Source: Manis javanica (taxonomy: Eukaryota > Chordata > Mammalia > Pholidota > Manidae). Taken from it: a DNA stretch of 64,000 nt. Positions 10,626 through 24,491 of this stretch are shown one piece after another. The notes under the pieces were generated by a model that made no database searches, was not told the DNA's origin, and worked only from the letters and a program-made list of their open reading frames with translations. Position 1 is the first letter of the stretch, and each line of letters starts with the position of its first letter. Position numbers and translations under genes: made by a program. The DNA lies in NCBI RefSeq assembly GCF_040802235.1, contig NC_133167.1:14996501-15060500 (forward strand), read 5' to 3'.

Positions 10626-10904
10626 ACTCAGATCACTACAGGGGTCAGGCAGGTAATATCAATGTGTGACATTATCTAAAGTAAGCCCGACTGATCATGC
10701 GCTGTCCAATGGGAATGCAGGACAGTATTGCCAAAACCTCCCTAGTTCCAAGAACATCTGGAAATCTAGAAATCTGGAATTGTTCATGTGAAGTCCCCTA
10801 CTTTAAGAATTTTATCTACAGAACAAAGCAAAATTAATCCTCACAAATAAACAAACAGCAACAGTGCAGGTATATTAAGCCAGCCGGTCAAGATCTTTGA
10901 TTTA

Positions 10905-11110
10905 GATATTTGCTGTCCAATATGGTAACAATTAGCTACCTGCAGCCACTAAGCATTTGGCATGTGGCTAGTCCAAATTAAGAAATGCTGTAAGTGTAAA
11001 ATGATGTACTTAGGACATAAAAGAACTTACTATTGTGTTCATAATTTTCATATTGATTACATGTTCAAATTATAACATTTTTTGGTAGGTTAGGTTTAAT
11101 ATCTGCAAGG
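10905..11110. mobile_element. Ancient terminal-inverted-repeat DNA transposon half
   Basis: 'gctgtccaatatggtaaca', 'gcatgtggctagtccaaatt', 'aagaaatgctgtaagtgtaa' and 'catattgattacatgttcaa' match one half of a common MER-type element whose ends read 'tgctgtccaata'. A lone 'gcgctgtccaatgggaatgc' near 10698 may be an end of another copy. Family name not assigned. Confidence 0.65.
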
Positions 11111-11749
11111 TATATAATCCCATATATCCCTCTTTTCTTCTTCAACAAGAAAAAGGGAAAAATGTACTTTGAAAGGAGGAAATGTACTTTACTCAAATAA
11201 CTTTTGAATACACTAAATGAAATGACAGCGGACAGCCCTTCATAGGTGAGTGCACACAGTGATTCTCTGTGAGGGGGATGTGGACTTCTAGATCTCCTAC
11301 ATTGACCCTAAACAGAATTATTTTACTTTACAGAGATTCTCACAGCACCATGTTCTGAAAATGAAAAACACACTGAATAGTCCGACCTATAACCTTCTGC
11401 CACTCAGTCTCAAGAAACCAGGCATAGGTCTCTGAAGAAACAGCAATAGCTCTAAAGGAAAAAAGGAATAGATAATAACATTTGGGGATCTCATAATGAA
11501 AAAGCCATGTCCCGTTATATTTGAAAACCCTTCCTGTTCTCACAGTTTGCAGTCACTTTTTCAGCAGCCAAACACAAAAGGCAGAGATCAAAACAAGCAG
11601 GAGGACCACAGACTATCAGCATCCGTGCAAGGATCAAAAGGAAACTTCTAGCGATAATGAGTGCTAGTTACCTTTACCATTCTCAGCGAGTTAAGATACT
11701 GCACCAATAGACCACGTAAAAAACGTTATCATAAGTGAACATTTGAAGA
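11111..11749. other. Unassigned stretch
   Basis: Nothing recognised. The 11-mer 'aaatgtacttt' occurs twice near 11160 and 11180. Confidence 0.35.
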
Positions 11750-12065
11750 AGGAAGAACTCATAGAAGTTAAAAAAAATGATAGCAGACAATCAAAAACAC
11801 CATTGGTAGAAGACTTGGAAAACAAACTGAAATAAATCTCAGAGAAAGTAGAAGAAAATGCTTTAAGTAAAGGGAAAAAAGGAAGAAAAGGGTAAGGAAA
11901 TTAGAATTTTCATTTAGGAGATCCAGTATCTCATGGAAGGTATTAGGGAAGAAAATAAAATAGAAGCAGGGAAGGAGAAATTATTTAAAAAGTAATGCAA
12001 ACCAGTTCTCAAGAATTGAAAGTTACAAGTCTCTGGATTGAAAGCACATATTGAAAGATGCACTT
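11750..12065 (+). mobile_element. L1/HAL1-type internal fragment, sense
   Basis: A-rich strand with 'gagatccagtatctcatgg', 'gaaaataaaatagaagcagg', 'aaggagaaattatttaaaaa', 'ttctcaagaattgaaagtta' and 'tctctggattgaaagcac', resembling the HAL1/L1 5' ORF region 'gaattccagaaagag...ttccagattgaaag'. No frame survives. Moderate certainty. Confidence 0.45.
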
Positions 12066-13149
12066 GCTTGCTAAATAATAAAAAATATGTGATTAAAAAA
12101 TGACTTCCAAATACATTTAATTTTTAAAGCAATCACATGTAAATTCTAATGATAACTAAAGAGGTCATTACATTAAGGTACTTATTCTACAATTTATTTA
12201 AATGCTTTCCTTTATGATAAAGTATTAGTTGTTTACATATACATTTACAGTTACCAGGGGAAAATCCCAATACTGTTACTGCATTTTGGTATTGGAATCT
12301 AAACTCATCCTCATATTGAGAGGTATCAAGAAATTGCTTACTCAAAAATAACTTATGCTCCATATGTGATTTTGACATGGAGCTTTTAAGAAACAAAATT
12401 GTGTTTCTCTAGAAATCATTGTATGTTAAAAAAAAATGACTTGACTGGCCTTAGGAAGCCCACAATCTATAAAAGGAATCCAATACATAAAAAAATCTTT
12501 AGCATTCACTATGTAAGAATAAAGGGAAAGTATAAACAGAATACAAGGAGCAGGACACAAATAAATTGATGGATTGAATGAATAATTAAATATTTTGAGG
12601 AAAAAGTTGGGATATGATTGAGAATGATTAGCTCCATAAAGTTAACTTCAATTAAGTAAAAGCATAAAAATGATAAGAACTGGGGAGATGGAAGGTTAAG
12701 ATTGGGAGTGCATCATGTGGCTGTTTGTGGATAATCTTATTTAGCAACCATATATAGGAAGCATAAAAATGAGGATTTTTATTTTCAGAAACATTCATTT
12801 AAAATATTTTAATGTAAATCATTTTTACAACATGACTTCTGCAACCTTTTCAGTACAGTGACATAACTACAGATCCATATAACATTGCAGTACAGATGTT
12901 CTCTACAATAATTCACTAAAAAAATATATATACATAGCTTCTGCTAACTGTAGCATAGCCCAGAAAAAAGAAATCAATAGAATCCTATACACAACTGTAA
13001 AAGATAAAAGATTATGTTATGTTTTCCCTGATTATGAAAGATATTATATTTATATTATAGGTTATTTAGAAAATTAGGAAGTGGTAGAAAAAATACTTGA
13101 AAATCTCATTGCCCAGATGACAAACTAAGTAGTACAGTGTAGGTGCCAC
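12066..13149. other. AT-rich stretch without recognised gene
   Basis: Unassigned apart from a possible weak L1-UTR-like block at 13055-13120 ('ttagaaaattaggaagtgg'). Confidence 0.35.
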
Positions 13150-13250
13150 GTGGATAGGAAGGATGTCTGCCTTTTTCACTCTATATTTTCAGTTCCTAGC
13201 ACAGTGTCTGAAACAAAGCAGGCATTTGATATTTGTTCACTGATTACTTT
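13150..13250 (+). mobile_element. L2 3' end, sense
   Basis: 'cagttcctagcacagtgtct' + 'gaaacaaagcaggcatttga' + 'tatttgttcactgatta' is the L2 terminal 'cctagcacagtgcctggca...aataaatatttgttgaatga'. Confidence 0.75.
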
Positions 13251-13649
13251 TTACCCTTTTGGGTACATTTTCCCCAGTGTTTCCCTATGCATGCTGTATG
13301 TATTAGTGCATAGAGCTCATATTTTGTTCTTAATATCAGAGCATATTATTAAGGATTCTGAGAAAACATGGTCTGTCATGGATATGTAATGATCCACGGT
13401 GTGATCCAATGTACATCATACTTCAGGAAAATGTGCTTTACAAATACTCTGTACTCTTTTTAATTTAACTTGAAATTGAAGGCATTTCATTTAATGCCAA
13501 AAGATTACACAAAACACCCATGACTCTTGTTTCTGTAGCACAGATGTAACCTATGAGGTTTCCAATGACTTCATGTCTGAGAATGAATGGTGGTGCGGCA
13601 TGGACTGGACAGATGCAACTCATGTTTTTTTTCTAGCCCGTATAAGCCA

Positions 13650-13850
13650 TGGGGTCTTCTGTAAGTTATAAATCTTCCGTAGTCATTTCTTCTTCTGTGA
13701 CAATAGGGGATTAGAAACAGCTTCCCTATAGAGTTATGTAATGATTAATAATGAATAATTAGGTTATAAAAATTATAAGTCATATTAAATGTGTGAACTG
13801 TGCCTGGCATGTAGCATGATCTCAGCAATGACAGTTCATATTCGTTTACT
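13650..13850 (+). mobile_element. MIR SINE, sense (3' half)
   Basis: 'attaaatgtgtgaactgtgc' + 'ctggcatgtagcatgatctc' + 'agcaatgacag' matches the MIR/MIRb 3' end. The upstream part is eroded. Confidence 0.55.
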
Positions 13851-14164
13851 GTCTTCTTTAGATGAAGTAGTGTTTTCCGATGCAAATACTACTCTAATTG
13901 CAAACTAAATTTTTATCAATTATAGCTGAAGTATGGAAGAGGAGGAAGGAAAGGACAGGACAAAGGAAGAAACAGGTGTATTTCTTATTACCAAGTCTGG
14001 CAGGGAGACACCAGGCATCAGGTAATAAAGTCTCCTTATGATCTTCAGACCAGCATCCATGGTCTGATGTAACTACAAAGTTCAATTTCCCTGAATGTTG
14101 AAAATTACCGAGCAGTTTTATCCATTTAAGAGTACAATTTTATGATCTGCACATTCAAGTTTAT

Positions 14165-14345
14165 AAGCAATATAACATTTAGGATTGGATGAGACTCTGA
14201 AGCTCATTTGATCCAAGATCTCTATTATAGGGATGAGGAATTTAAACTCCAAGAGGTCAAGGCACTTGGCCAAGGTCAAAGAGATTAAGTGACAAAGCTT
14301 AACTCATTGTCCTTCCATATAGCATCTTGTTATATTAGATGATAT
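14165..14345 (-). mobile_element. MIR3/MIRc-like SINE, antisense
   Basis: 'gggatgaggaatttaaactc' + 'caagaggtcaaggcacttgg' + 'ccaaggtcaaagagattaag' reproduces the antisense MIR core in order. Confidence 0.75.
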
Positions 14346-14714
14346 CTAAATATAAATGCTTACTTTTTATAAGCATATCTTAAACATGTATTTTTTGTAT
14401 GTTCTTCATATTTTATGTACATAATCATTCTTTCTGCAAGCATTTGCAAACCCAAAAAGGTATTTTTGTTGAAGATTTTCATAATTAGATAATCAGCTCT
14501 GGATATGAAAATGGGTGGCCTTGAGCCATCTGGTCTTGATTGTAAATTAATCTTAAAAGGGTGAAGATAAATAGGATTCCAGATGAACAGGGATTATAAG
14601 AAGGTCACCATCTTCTGATGTTAAAAAACAACAGACACTCATTCAATTGGTTATACATAAATTTTGTGCATATTCGTATTCTTTGTGTTTGGAGAATTTT
14701 ATCTCCTGTAAGAA

Positions 14715-14850
14715 TCATAAAGTATCAGACATTACAAAGTCCAGTTGCTTCATTTTTCAGATAAGACGATTGAGACTCACTGCAGTTAAGTGACTTCCCC
14801 ATGATCATCTGGCAGAGAATGGAAAGTCAATTATCAAGTGGTGGAAAATT
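14715..14850 (-). mobile_element. MIR SINE, antisense
   Basis: 'ttcatttttcagataagacg' + 'attgagactcactgcagtta' + 'agtgacttccccatgatcat' is the antisense MIR core, followed by 'ggcagagaatgg'. Confidence 0.75.
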
Positions 14851-16779
14851 GAAAAAATATTTTGCTTAATGTTTTTCATATATATCTCATTTATTTTTCA
14901 TTATCTATAATATGGGTATATTGTCTATATTTAATCTTTGAACAAATACGTATTCAGAAACAGTCTGGTTGCTGGTTTTCAAAAGCACATCTGATTTTAC
15001 AATGAAATCCTTTTTACCACCAGATATACTTGAGAAGAGATAGAGCTTAGATTCAAATTCATGTCTTTTGATGACCAGCACTTTTTACATTATTTTAAGT
15101 GTAGACATTGCCTTAATACACTTACTTTTAAAGTAAACCTACTGATATGATATCCTTCTAAGGGAGCAATGTGACAAACTGAATATGGATATGTGACATA
15201 TTATTACATCTGTATTATTGGTGGAGACAAGAACTGAGTTTGGTTTAGTGCCTTCAAAAGCTCTGGGACAACAACAGAAAACTTCTACATCAACAGACTA
15301 TATTTAAAAATAGAGGTGTGAGAGTCTCTTTTTAAACATAGATGAACATATATCTTTATAAATAACCTTTGAACTAGGGGACCAAAACTGTCACTTGTAT
15401 TCTGGGTTTTATTTACTATATGGACTTTTTTTTGAATACATAATTTTTCTTACTATGTATCCAGATCCATGTAATACATATGAGGCACAGACTGCTATAA
15501 GAGAAATATTTTAAAATAGACCACACATCTATGTTTTCAAAGTGATCTGTTTTGCTAACTTATGTTCAGTCAATATAAAGTAAGTTGGACTCATGACCTT
15601 TCAATGAACCATGTGATTTAGTTACACATATTAGTTTCAGAAGGATTTACTTTTCCAAAGTCATTCCCTGTGTGTAATACTATATATAGGTAGGAGAATT
15701 TTAATGGACATTACACATTTGGAGAAAGACATTATAACATAATATCTAAAATAAAACATATTGATGACCTGTGATATATTTTTAAGCCAGGCATACATCA
15801 GTTTTTATATAGAAGAGGATTTTTATCAACAATGATAACTGGAACATGCCATACCACCCAGTGGATGTGGCCAAATCTCTCATCTAATTCTATATGCACA
15901 AGAAAGCTCTAGACATTAAGAATTAATGGTAGGAAATACTGAAGTTTCCTATATGACCTGAAAAAAAATCTCTATTTTATTTATCATATGAATGTTTGAA
16001 GTGAAAAAAATAATTTCTTTTGAGAAAAAAATACATATACATATACATATAAGCATATCTCAAGGATTAAAATTGAGTGAAACAATTATGTAAGAAAGTC
16101 TCAGGATCACTTCAGGGAAACGTCACTGCTAGTCTTTTGTGGGTGATCTCAGCTCAAAATGAACCATAATTATGTAAGTTCTCAGTAAACAGATATCATT
16201 CATTTGGTAGACGTGGGTAAATTAGAATATAAACCAAGAATTCAAGCCCTCTCCCATCATAATTAATTACATAGACAGTTTCCATACACATCCAGCCAAG
16301 GAACAAAGGGACCTCTAAACTGTCTTCCCAGATTGAAGTATGAGTTCCCTGTCTGGTGTGGTCTACTTGTCTTTGGCCAATAATTTCTTAAAAATTAATA
16401 AAATGTACAGTTGGGTTTGAATCTGTCTTTGCAAACAGTGAAATGCTTCCCACTCTGTATACCATTATCAATAACCTGAGAAGTCAGGTAGTGGAATAAA
16501 GAAGAGAAAAAGTATTTAAAAGTAACTAATAAGAAATTTAACTAATATTTACTGGGAACTTATTACGTATTATGAGCTTTGCTTCTAGTATGTCTTTAAG
16601 GGCTTAGGAATACCACCTGCAGGAAGGAGAGGAAACTTTAGAGAGTGTGGTTTCCAATTTTTCTAAAAATTTTTTAAAAATTCTCCAGTGTGATAGCACT
16701 CATATTTTATTAGTGGTGGAATCCAAAATTAGCATGCAAACTACCTTGAATTCAGTGATGTTTTTAAGTAATTTATGTT
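14851..16779. other. AT-rich stretch without recognised gene
   Basis: Mostly unassigned. At 15035-15085 'gatagagcttagattcaaat' may be an antisense MIR scrap. At 16028-16051 a short (ATACAT)n run is present. Confidence 0.4.
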
Positions 16780-17040
16780 GTATAATTCCAATAGCACATA
16801 CAGATTTTTAAAAATATACATATTCATGTATGGTGCAAAGACATATATATATATATATATATATGACACATACACATATGGTACATAAACCTACATTTAT
16901 AGTACACATAGATATTGGTATAACGATATACATATATTTATATAACATAATATATATAACATTATGTGATATAAAACAAATAGTGCATAATCATATATTG
17001 ATATAGAATATTATATATCCAGCCATTTTACAAACAATCT
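16780..17040. repeat. AT-rich low-complexity tract with (AT)11
   Basis: Contains an uninterrupted AT dinucleotide run at 16843-16864 and, to about 17030, repeated atata/tacata words. Likely a decayed microsatellite cluster. Confidence 0.85.
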
Positions 17041-17924
17041 TAAGAAGTATATGAATAATTATCTGTTGAAGTAATCTTTAGGCCATTCAAGGTAAGAGCC
17101 ACTGTTTCTGAAAACGGCTTTGACTCTAACTGTGGCTTTAGCTCGCCAATTCATACATAACCCCATTTGAAGTGCAAAACATGTTTTCCACCTGGCTAAC
17201 TTGATAGCTGTTTCATTGAAATTTTTTGTGCTATTGATTGTAGGGAGTGCCATTGTCATTCATTAAAGGCATTAATTCTTATATAAGAGACAAACTTTCC
17301 TTTATATGAATTATATTTCCACTACTTTTTAAGATCTCCCTTTCTATTTTTTTGAAAGCTATATTTTCTTTTTAATAATTACATTGCAAAAACTAGGATT
17401 TCTCAAGATCTTTCAGGATTTTTACTTGTTTTTTAGCCTCTTTTGCTTACCTAACTGAAATTATGGTTATGCTTCCAATTGTATGTGTTACTATATGTGT
17501 ACCAAAAAAGCATTATTTGCACAGCAGATATAATTTCCACAAAGGTTATCTTTCCTCACTTCCTCCTCACAATTTTCTCTTTGGAGAGTCTAGTTTATTA
17601 ACGCTGTTGAAACAGGCTTTCTTAAAGGATTTCTCCTATTTTATCTTGCATTTTCTAAAAATCCTAAGCTCTGTTTGTGAGCACATTTTTTTTTTGAAGT
17701 GGTTCCTTGTGCCCGAAGTTTAAATACTGAATGTTAGTATATTCTGATTTTCCTTGAGGAGAAGCCCGTGGCTTTTATTCACCTCCATAAAGGATGTAGA
17801 CTTTTAAATAGATAATCAATGAATATAAGTAAATGTTGTTCTATGGAGACCTTTAAAAGTAAAAAATATTCTCACATGCCTGGATAGGCTTAATTATAAC
17901 TGGTTTGAAGACAAAGGACCTGAT
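17041..17924. other. Unassigned stretch
   Basis: No repeat or gene recognised. Frames of 66 (minus) and 86 (plus) codons have no recognisable features. Confidence 0.4.
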
Positions 17925-18000
17925 CTGTTAAAGTCACAGAATCCCAGAAATAGTCTCAGGATCCCAGAAATGCAAAGAACCTTGAAAATTAACTTAATGA
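17925..18000 (-). mobile_element. Possible MIR3 fragment with internal duplication
   Basis: 'gtcacagaatcccagaaata' resembles the antisense MIR3 start 'gtcatagaatcccagaatg'. The words 'atcccagaaat' repeat after about 20 bp. Confidence 0.4.
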
Positions 18001-21000
18001 TGAAATTCAGTTGACCACTCTTGGAGTGACAAAGAACTGAGATCTATCCTCTCTTTCCCACAATAGTCTACCAGAAATGAAACACCACCAATGTGTCTTT
18101 TCTCCAGTCTTAACATCCAGTCTTATATGAAATGGTTGCAAATTATTACCCCCTACTCTCTTTGGTTAATCACTACGGACTGAGTGAAGCAAATCTGTCA
18201 GGAGTGGCAGGAAAACAGCAGCATAGATAAAGACCATCACCTCCCTTATCTAGAAACTAAACCACCATTAATAGAACCCAAGAGAACATGAACTTCTGAG
18301 GCAGACATCTCACTTCATATACTAATTATGATCTTGTTAGCCTCCTATCCTTTTACTTTGTACTTGTGCAGTTCCACCTCCCCCAAAGCCCCTCAACCAA
18401 ACCCTTGTGCCATAAAATCTTTGGATTCTCTGTTACTGAGAAAAGAGATACGTACTTTATTGCCATCTGGGAGTCCTTCTGTGAATGGGAAAGGTAATTT
18501 TCTAGACCACAAGAGGAAGGAAGGATTTCCGTTCAATTTTTTTAAGCTTGAAACCCAGATGATAGGATAAGAATGGCAACTGCAGACACTTGGCCTGTTC
18601 ATCCCTTCGGCCCACTACACATTTGAATCAAATGTCTTAGATTCCATCTACATTAGAATTCTGGAAAAGATAATGCATTCAGACTTGAGTTTAGATTTTA
18701 TTTCATGCATCCATGAGAAATGATGGTTGTATATTGTGCTGAGAATCTAAGTGGTTCTCCTGGTCAGTCCTGATGATTTAGCACATTCATCCGGCAAAAC
18801 TCAAATAAATAAAATCCCTGTGCCTGAATGATTTGATCTGACATCGTGAGTAAGCAAAATGTCCTCATAATTAATTGTACCCTCCCCAGGACTCTCTACT
18901 GCTGCAGCATATAGGCACCAACATATATATTTATTTGTGCAAAACCTTTCTAGTGTAAATGTGTATGTGGATGTATAAATATATTTGTATAAAAACTGCG
19001 CTTTAGCTATTTCCCCCTAATTGTGTATTCAATATTTATCTTGGCCACTTACAATTGGATATCTTCTATATTCATGGAAATTCTGTGAAGCATATTTGAA
19101 AATGCATTTACTTTCAAGTACATTGAAATTTATCTCACTATTCTCATATTTGTGTCATCCATAATACTGCTTTTATTGCCACCTGGGATTACTTAATAAT
19201 CTAAAAAAAGGATTGAAAGAAACATGATATCTAAGTATTCCACTGCTAAAGAATGTTGGGATCAAGCAAGTATAAATGATTCTCATCACGAGAAAACATG
19301 CTTAATGTGGAGACTAATACCTAAATTGAGAGAGAGAAACTGAGAGAAAGAAAAATACACTGGGGCTGAAACTGAAATTTATTAACACTTGTAAAAACCC
19401 CATTAAAATCTTTCAATTTATGGTGGTTAAGCAAGTCTACATGCTGACATCACTTGAGATTTCACATCTAAGGCAGATCACTTGATGTTTTATGAATTAT
19501 CAGAGGTCTAAAAGACAGATACTTAGAGCTTAGTATCACAATTTATGGAAGACCCGATTTTCGTATTTGTCTGAGGTCTTATTTTACTTACTGCTTTTGA
19601 CAAGAGTGATTCTGGGGAAATACTCATTTATATACAGTATTACAGGAAGGAATAATGGAACAGGAAACAGTAAAGAAATTCACCTGCCCTTCCTGGCAAT
19701 AATGTGAAGAAGTTGACATTTATAAGATTAAATAATTCAAACAAAAATATGGAACGTAACATTAAATGAAAAGAAAAGAAAAAAAAAGACGGGTATACAG
19801 AGTAATTTTGGAATAGAGATACATTTTCTTTTTTACTTTGTGTTCAGCAGCAAATTAGGAGAACATAGGATGTTCTGTGATTTATCGTCCTTGCATTAGG
19901 ACTATCTTACTGCATTTCCTGAAAAAGATAAAGGCAAACTCAACATCTATCCAGAAAACTGATGGTGCCCCTTTGCTTGAACAAATAGACCTCTTTAGAA
20001 GAATACCTTACAATATCCAAACATTTGGATGAAAATTCATATTTTTCTTGAGGTCTTCCAAAGCCAAAGATTTTTCAAACTCTCGTTGGTAGCACTTGGA
20101 TCAGCCATGTGGTTGTCTAGCAGTACTGGAGAGTGAGACCAAAGAGAGAAGTTAGTAATGCTGATATTTTCTTCATTTAAAATTCTGATATTTCATTTCC
20201 CATGGATTTTTGGCATTAATCTTGATTTTTTTAATTGCATGAAAATATTATCTATCGTGATTGCTGAGATTTTGGTGCACCCTTAAGTTCTGTGTCTAAA
20301 GTGAGTGCTTACTTACCTCACCCTAGATGTGAATATCCAGAGTTTGGAAGTTGTTAATTCACTATTCATACCTTCTTTTGGCAGTTGTTACCTCATTATT
20401 TATACCTCATTTACCCTTTCATTTTATCATTGAGGCCCATTGTCCTCCCAACCCCACATTCTTAGTGGACTTAGAGAACAGATAAGTGTAATACTTCTTA
20501 GTAAGTACCTTCTTTGTATTTTTAAGGTTAAACTTTCCTCTGAGCTTCGTTCTGTGTTGATTAACCTCAGAATCTTTAGCTTTTTTTGTGTTTTAACTCA
20601 CCATTTTCATGGCTCCATCATTCAGAATTCCCGAACAGTTTGATACTGGAGGAGAGACCTGATCTAATGGCATCTACTTTTTGCATCTGTATGTATTCAC
20701 TTTATAACAATTACATCAGGACTATTTTTTCCTTGCTCCATTCCCTCCCTGGAACTACACGTAGGGACAAGTCATTATGGCCTCTTTGAGGAGCAAGTTA
20801 TTGCAGAGGTCTTTGTGTACTAAGTTAACATTGTGACTATGCACATATGTGCACCTGTCGGAATGGAGCTCAGCAAACAAATGTTCTGTGAATATATTAC
20901 ATATGCACACCAGATTTTCAGTGTGAGACTAATTCTCATTCTGTGAGAAGTGACCCTTTGTTTTTAGATGCTTAACAATATAAGTTTAAAAACATTTTTT

Positions 21001-24000
21001 AAAAAAGCCTAAAAACTGAAAAGCAACTTGATGCTGGTCTCATCACATTTTATTGACTTGTCTTCCCAGAGATGTCACTAGGTACAGCAATAAATTTTGG
21101 GCGGAAGGATGAGAGGAGAAGGGTTTTGACTGTAACTAAAGAATAGGAACGTGTGATAGAAATTCCAAATAGTTCTTTTACAGTTGGACTTACATATGCC
21201 TAACTTTTGTTTGTCTTCATTCAGCAACATTTTCTTCAATACTCTGTAGCCATCACCGTGAAGCCTTATTGTAGTTACAGCTGATTGTTTGGCAAATGAC
21301 TCAGTTGCTTTGGATTTCTTTGGTCCTTTTCCAGGACTCTGGCCTTCCCCTTTTACCCTTCAGAGCTTAATAAGAACCTTTTCTCTGCTGAATCCTTTAG
21401 GTCACTGAGAGAAATGTTAAACGACCACAGGTTCAGAGCTGACCCTGGGGGAACTGTGGGTCCATTTGTTGTGTGTCCCTAGGTTGACACTGATCCATTG
21501 ATAACCTCTCTCTGGGTCTGACTTCCCAGCTGGTTTTCCACTTACCTTATAACTGAGTAGTTCAGACCTTGTTTTTCCACTTAATTGATGTGTGTGTTGT
21601 GTGGGGCAGAATCAAAGACGCTGCTAAAACTGAAGATTGATTATGTTGCTGGCTTCCTTTGGCCGACCAGAACTCCCACAAGGATATCAGCCTGGTCACC
21701 CTAGATGTATTCTTGTCAATGCCATACTCGTTTTCTTATCATCATGCTTACTATTTCAGTTTGTGATGATTTCTCCAATATCTTTTTTCTGCCTGCTGAA
21801 ATTACAATCCAGAACTCAACTGTAACCTCAGTTCAAAATCCAGGGTAGCCTTTTAACTTTTCTTTTAAGGAAGAAAACAGCCATTAGCAATTCTTTTAGT
21901 GCATTAAACCAAAATCTATAGAGTTTAGGGAGGAAGATTACCAGAACAAAACAAAGAAATCAAGGCTTTCAAAAGAGCTTTCTGGAATATGTCTATGCCA
22001 CTTCTCTCTTTGTTTCTTTCTGCTCGTTTCCTGGACTTGGCATGCATTTTGACAGCTGTTCAGGTAAGAAATCACCCCATTTTGAGGACCATAACTTCAT
22101 CTTGTTCATGAATGTCTCTGCTTTAAGGTAAAAAGAACAGGTACATCAATGTCTACCTGCAGGTATAATAAAAATAGATGTATCACACAGAGATGGATCA
22201 TTTGTCTAGTTTATAGGGAATTCCTTTCCGTGCCCAGGGAATTTAAGTATTCACTTGAAAGGAGCAGCCGTGGCAGTGAGGCTTCTGCTGTTCTTCATTC
22301 ACCACAAAGCAGTAATTCAATTAATTTATTGCTTTGAAAGACTTTGACGCAGCAGTGGTGTACATGACCTACTCATGTTGGGAACAGATGAAAATGCTGT
22401 GTTAGCAAAAGGCTCCCATCTCCTTAATGAGATGTGATACTGTTTGGGGTATTCTAAAGCCTTAAAATATGCTGAAAATTCAAACTGAAAGGAAGGGAAC
22501 ATTAAAAAAAATTGGGATAGATGAGATGCATAACAATGTCCAAATATTGGTTAAGAGTTCCAGTTGTAAAGTCAGGAAACTCACTTTCCCTTTGAGGGGG
22601 GAAAAATCTTCATTTTTCCTATTTTAAGGGGAAATACATAGGCTAGCTTTCTAGATTTTTAGACTGAGGTTCTTTGAATAAAGCATATCGCTGAAACATA
22701 ACTGAAAATACAAAATGCAAGATAGATACAGACTTTCCATGGATATTTTATTTCATTTTTTGTATTTATTCTATTTTGGCATTGCTTAAATTTCAAAAAA
22801 ATTATTAAAAATTTTGTTTAGATGTGGGGAGAAAGACTACCAGGCTGATGAATCCTCCACCCCTGTTGCCTGCTGCGAGTTCTGCTAGAGCCTGGAGATG
22901 GCAGCGGATGAGGCAGGAGCCTTTGACTCTGCCCCTGAGGAGCTTCCAGCCTCGTTCTGGGATGGGGCAGACACCCAAGATGAAGCCCTCTCTCATCAGT
23001 CACACTGTCAGCCTGGAGTTAAAAGGGAAACACGGTGAACTTGGTGCACTGGGCTGTCTTTGAACCTTCAAATTGACTTTCCCTGCATTTAGCCCCACTC
23101 ATCCTTGCCCTAAAGGCCCCTTACTTCCATCTATCATTAGGGAACAAGTCTATTTTCCTCACTGGATTTATACATTCCCTCAAGGCATAGCGTTTTGATA
23201 TGATCTCAATGAAGTATTATGAATAAAAAAGAAGTGAAAGCACACTGAAGAAAAACATATATGAAGTTTAAAAGCAACTGTGAAAGGAAGTTTAAAGCAA
23301 AATCCAAGGTGCAGGACTGGCAGGTATAGGTGGATGGCCCGTGTGCCCTGCGCAAGGACTCCAGACCGAGTGAGGCCAGCCAGGGTTCTGCTCATGAAGC
23401 CTTTTGCCTATGGTACCATGCCTGCCTGGCTTCTAGGCTTTTGTCTACCCTGCCAGGGTGCCTGCACTTGGATGTTGCCCTTGAGATGTGAACTCTAAGT
23501 ACATGATGAGCAGAGAGACAAAGAAGTATATGTTAATTCAGGAATCCTAAGGAAGATGCTGCAGGACAAGAAAAGCATCAAAGGGCAACAAAGAAGAAGA
23601 GAATGGGAGTAGGGTTAAGAGTATATCATTTCTTTCAGCCACACCCACTAAAGGCCCCACTAGCTCTGTGGGGAGGAGAAATGAAAAGCAGATATCTGCA
23701 GTGTATGTCCCCCTCTTGTTCCTAATTTGTTTGGGAAATATGCGTGACTGCATTTCTGGTAACTATGCAATAAACTGATTGCAGTTCACTCCTTAGTGTG
23801 GATTCTCCTGCTCAGTGTGTCTATTATTATTGTCTTTATGACTGGAGATGAAGAACACCTGCAGGAATGGTTCTAGAATCTACTTGAACCAAAAGGACTC
23901 CACGTGGTAACTGCAATCATGAATCAGGAGTTAGGGTGGGTAAACCAAGTACGCAGAACCACACGGAGCCTTACATGGCTTGTCCTGAACAGTTGTGTCT

Positions 24001-24049
24001 CCTGTTAGGTAATCTGATACTCCGACCAGTTAATATTTACACAGCCATG
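18001..24049. other. Six-kb repeat-poor block
   Basis: The longest stretch where I recognise almost no interspersed repeat. Modestly GC-richer patches lie at 21300-21500, 22830-23060 and 23310-23480, with short frames (60-84 codons) on both strands and no recognisable domain. A T-rich acceptor-like 'ttttgtttag' ends at 22820, before the 22.8-kb patch, but no convincing donor follows. An unannotated exon or regulatory block is possible; neither is demonstrated. Confidence 0.45.
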
Positions 24050-24180
24050 GGTGGGAGTCTGTCATGAATGCTATGCCAGGTACTGGTGAAAATAATCGGG
24101 GAGCTATTCATGGAGGCAGTGGATTTTGAACAAAGCATTAGAAGAAGAGGAGAAAGAGAAAAGGCATTCCAGATGCAGGT
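24050..24180 (-). mobile_element. Possible L2 fragment, antisense
   Basis: 'gctatgccaggtactggtga' and, further on, 'aaggcattccagatgcaggt' follow the antisense L2 order ('tgccaggcactgt' then 'gcattccaggcagagg'). Badly decayed. Confidence 0.4.
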
Positions 24181-24491
24181 GTCACACTGGAGGCCCCCTG
24201 GTGAGTCTGGCTATTGTGTGTGTTTGATTTGGCCTGCAGAAAGTTGATGTAACTCGAGGGATTTTATGGTTGATCAAAATAGAATTAGCTTAGCACCTAA
24301 TATCTTACCTGGCAGCTTTATTCATTTGTGTATCCTGCTTAACCCCTAAATGCTACTGAGTTTCCCATGAAGATCTCCCCTTAGAAGTAGAAATGGAAAA
24401 AGAACGATTACATTGAAAGAGAACATTCTTGAAGCATATATTGCAGTACTTAATCATGATGTAATGAACAATTGGCAAGTTTTTTTCACAG

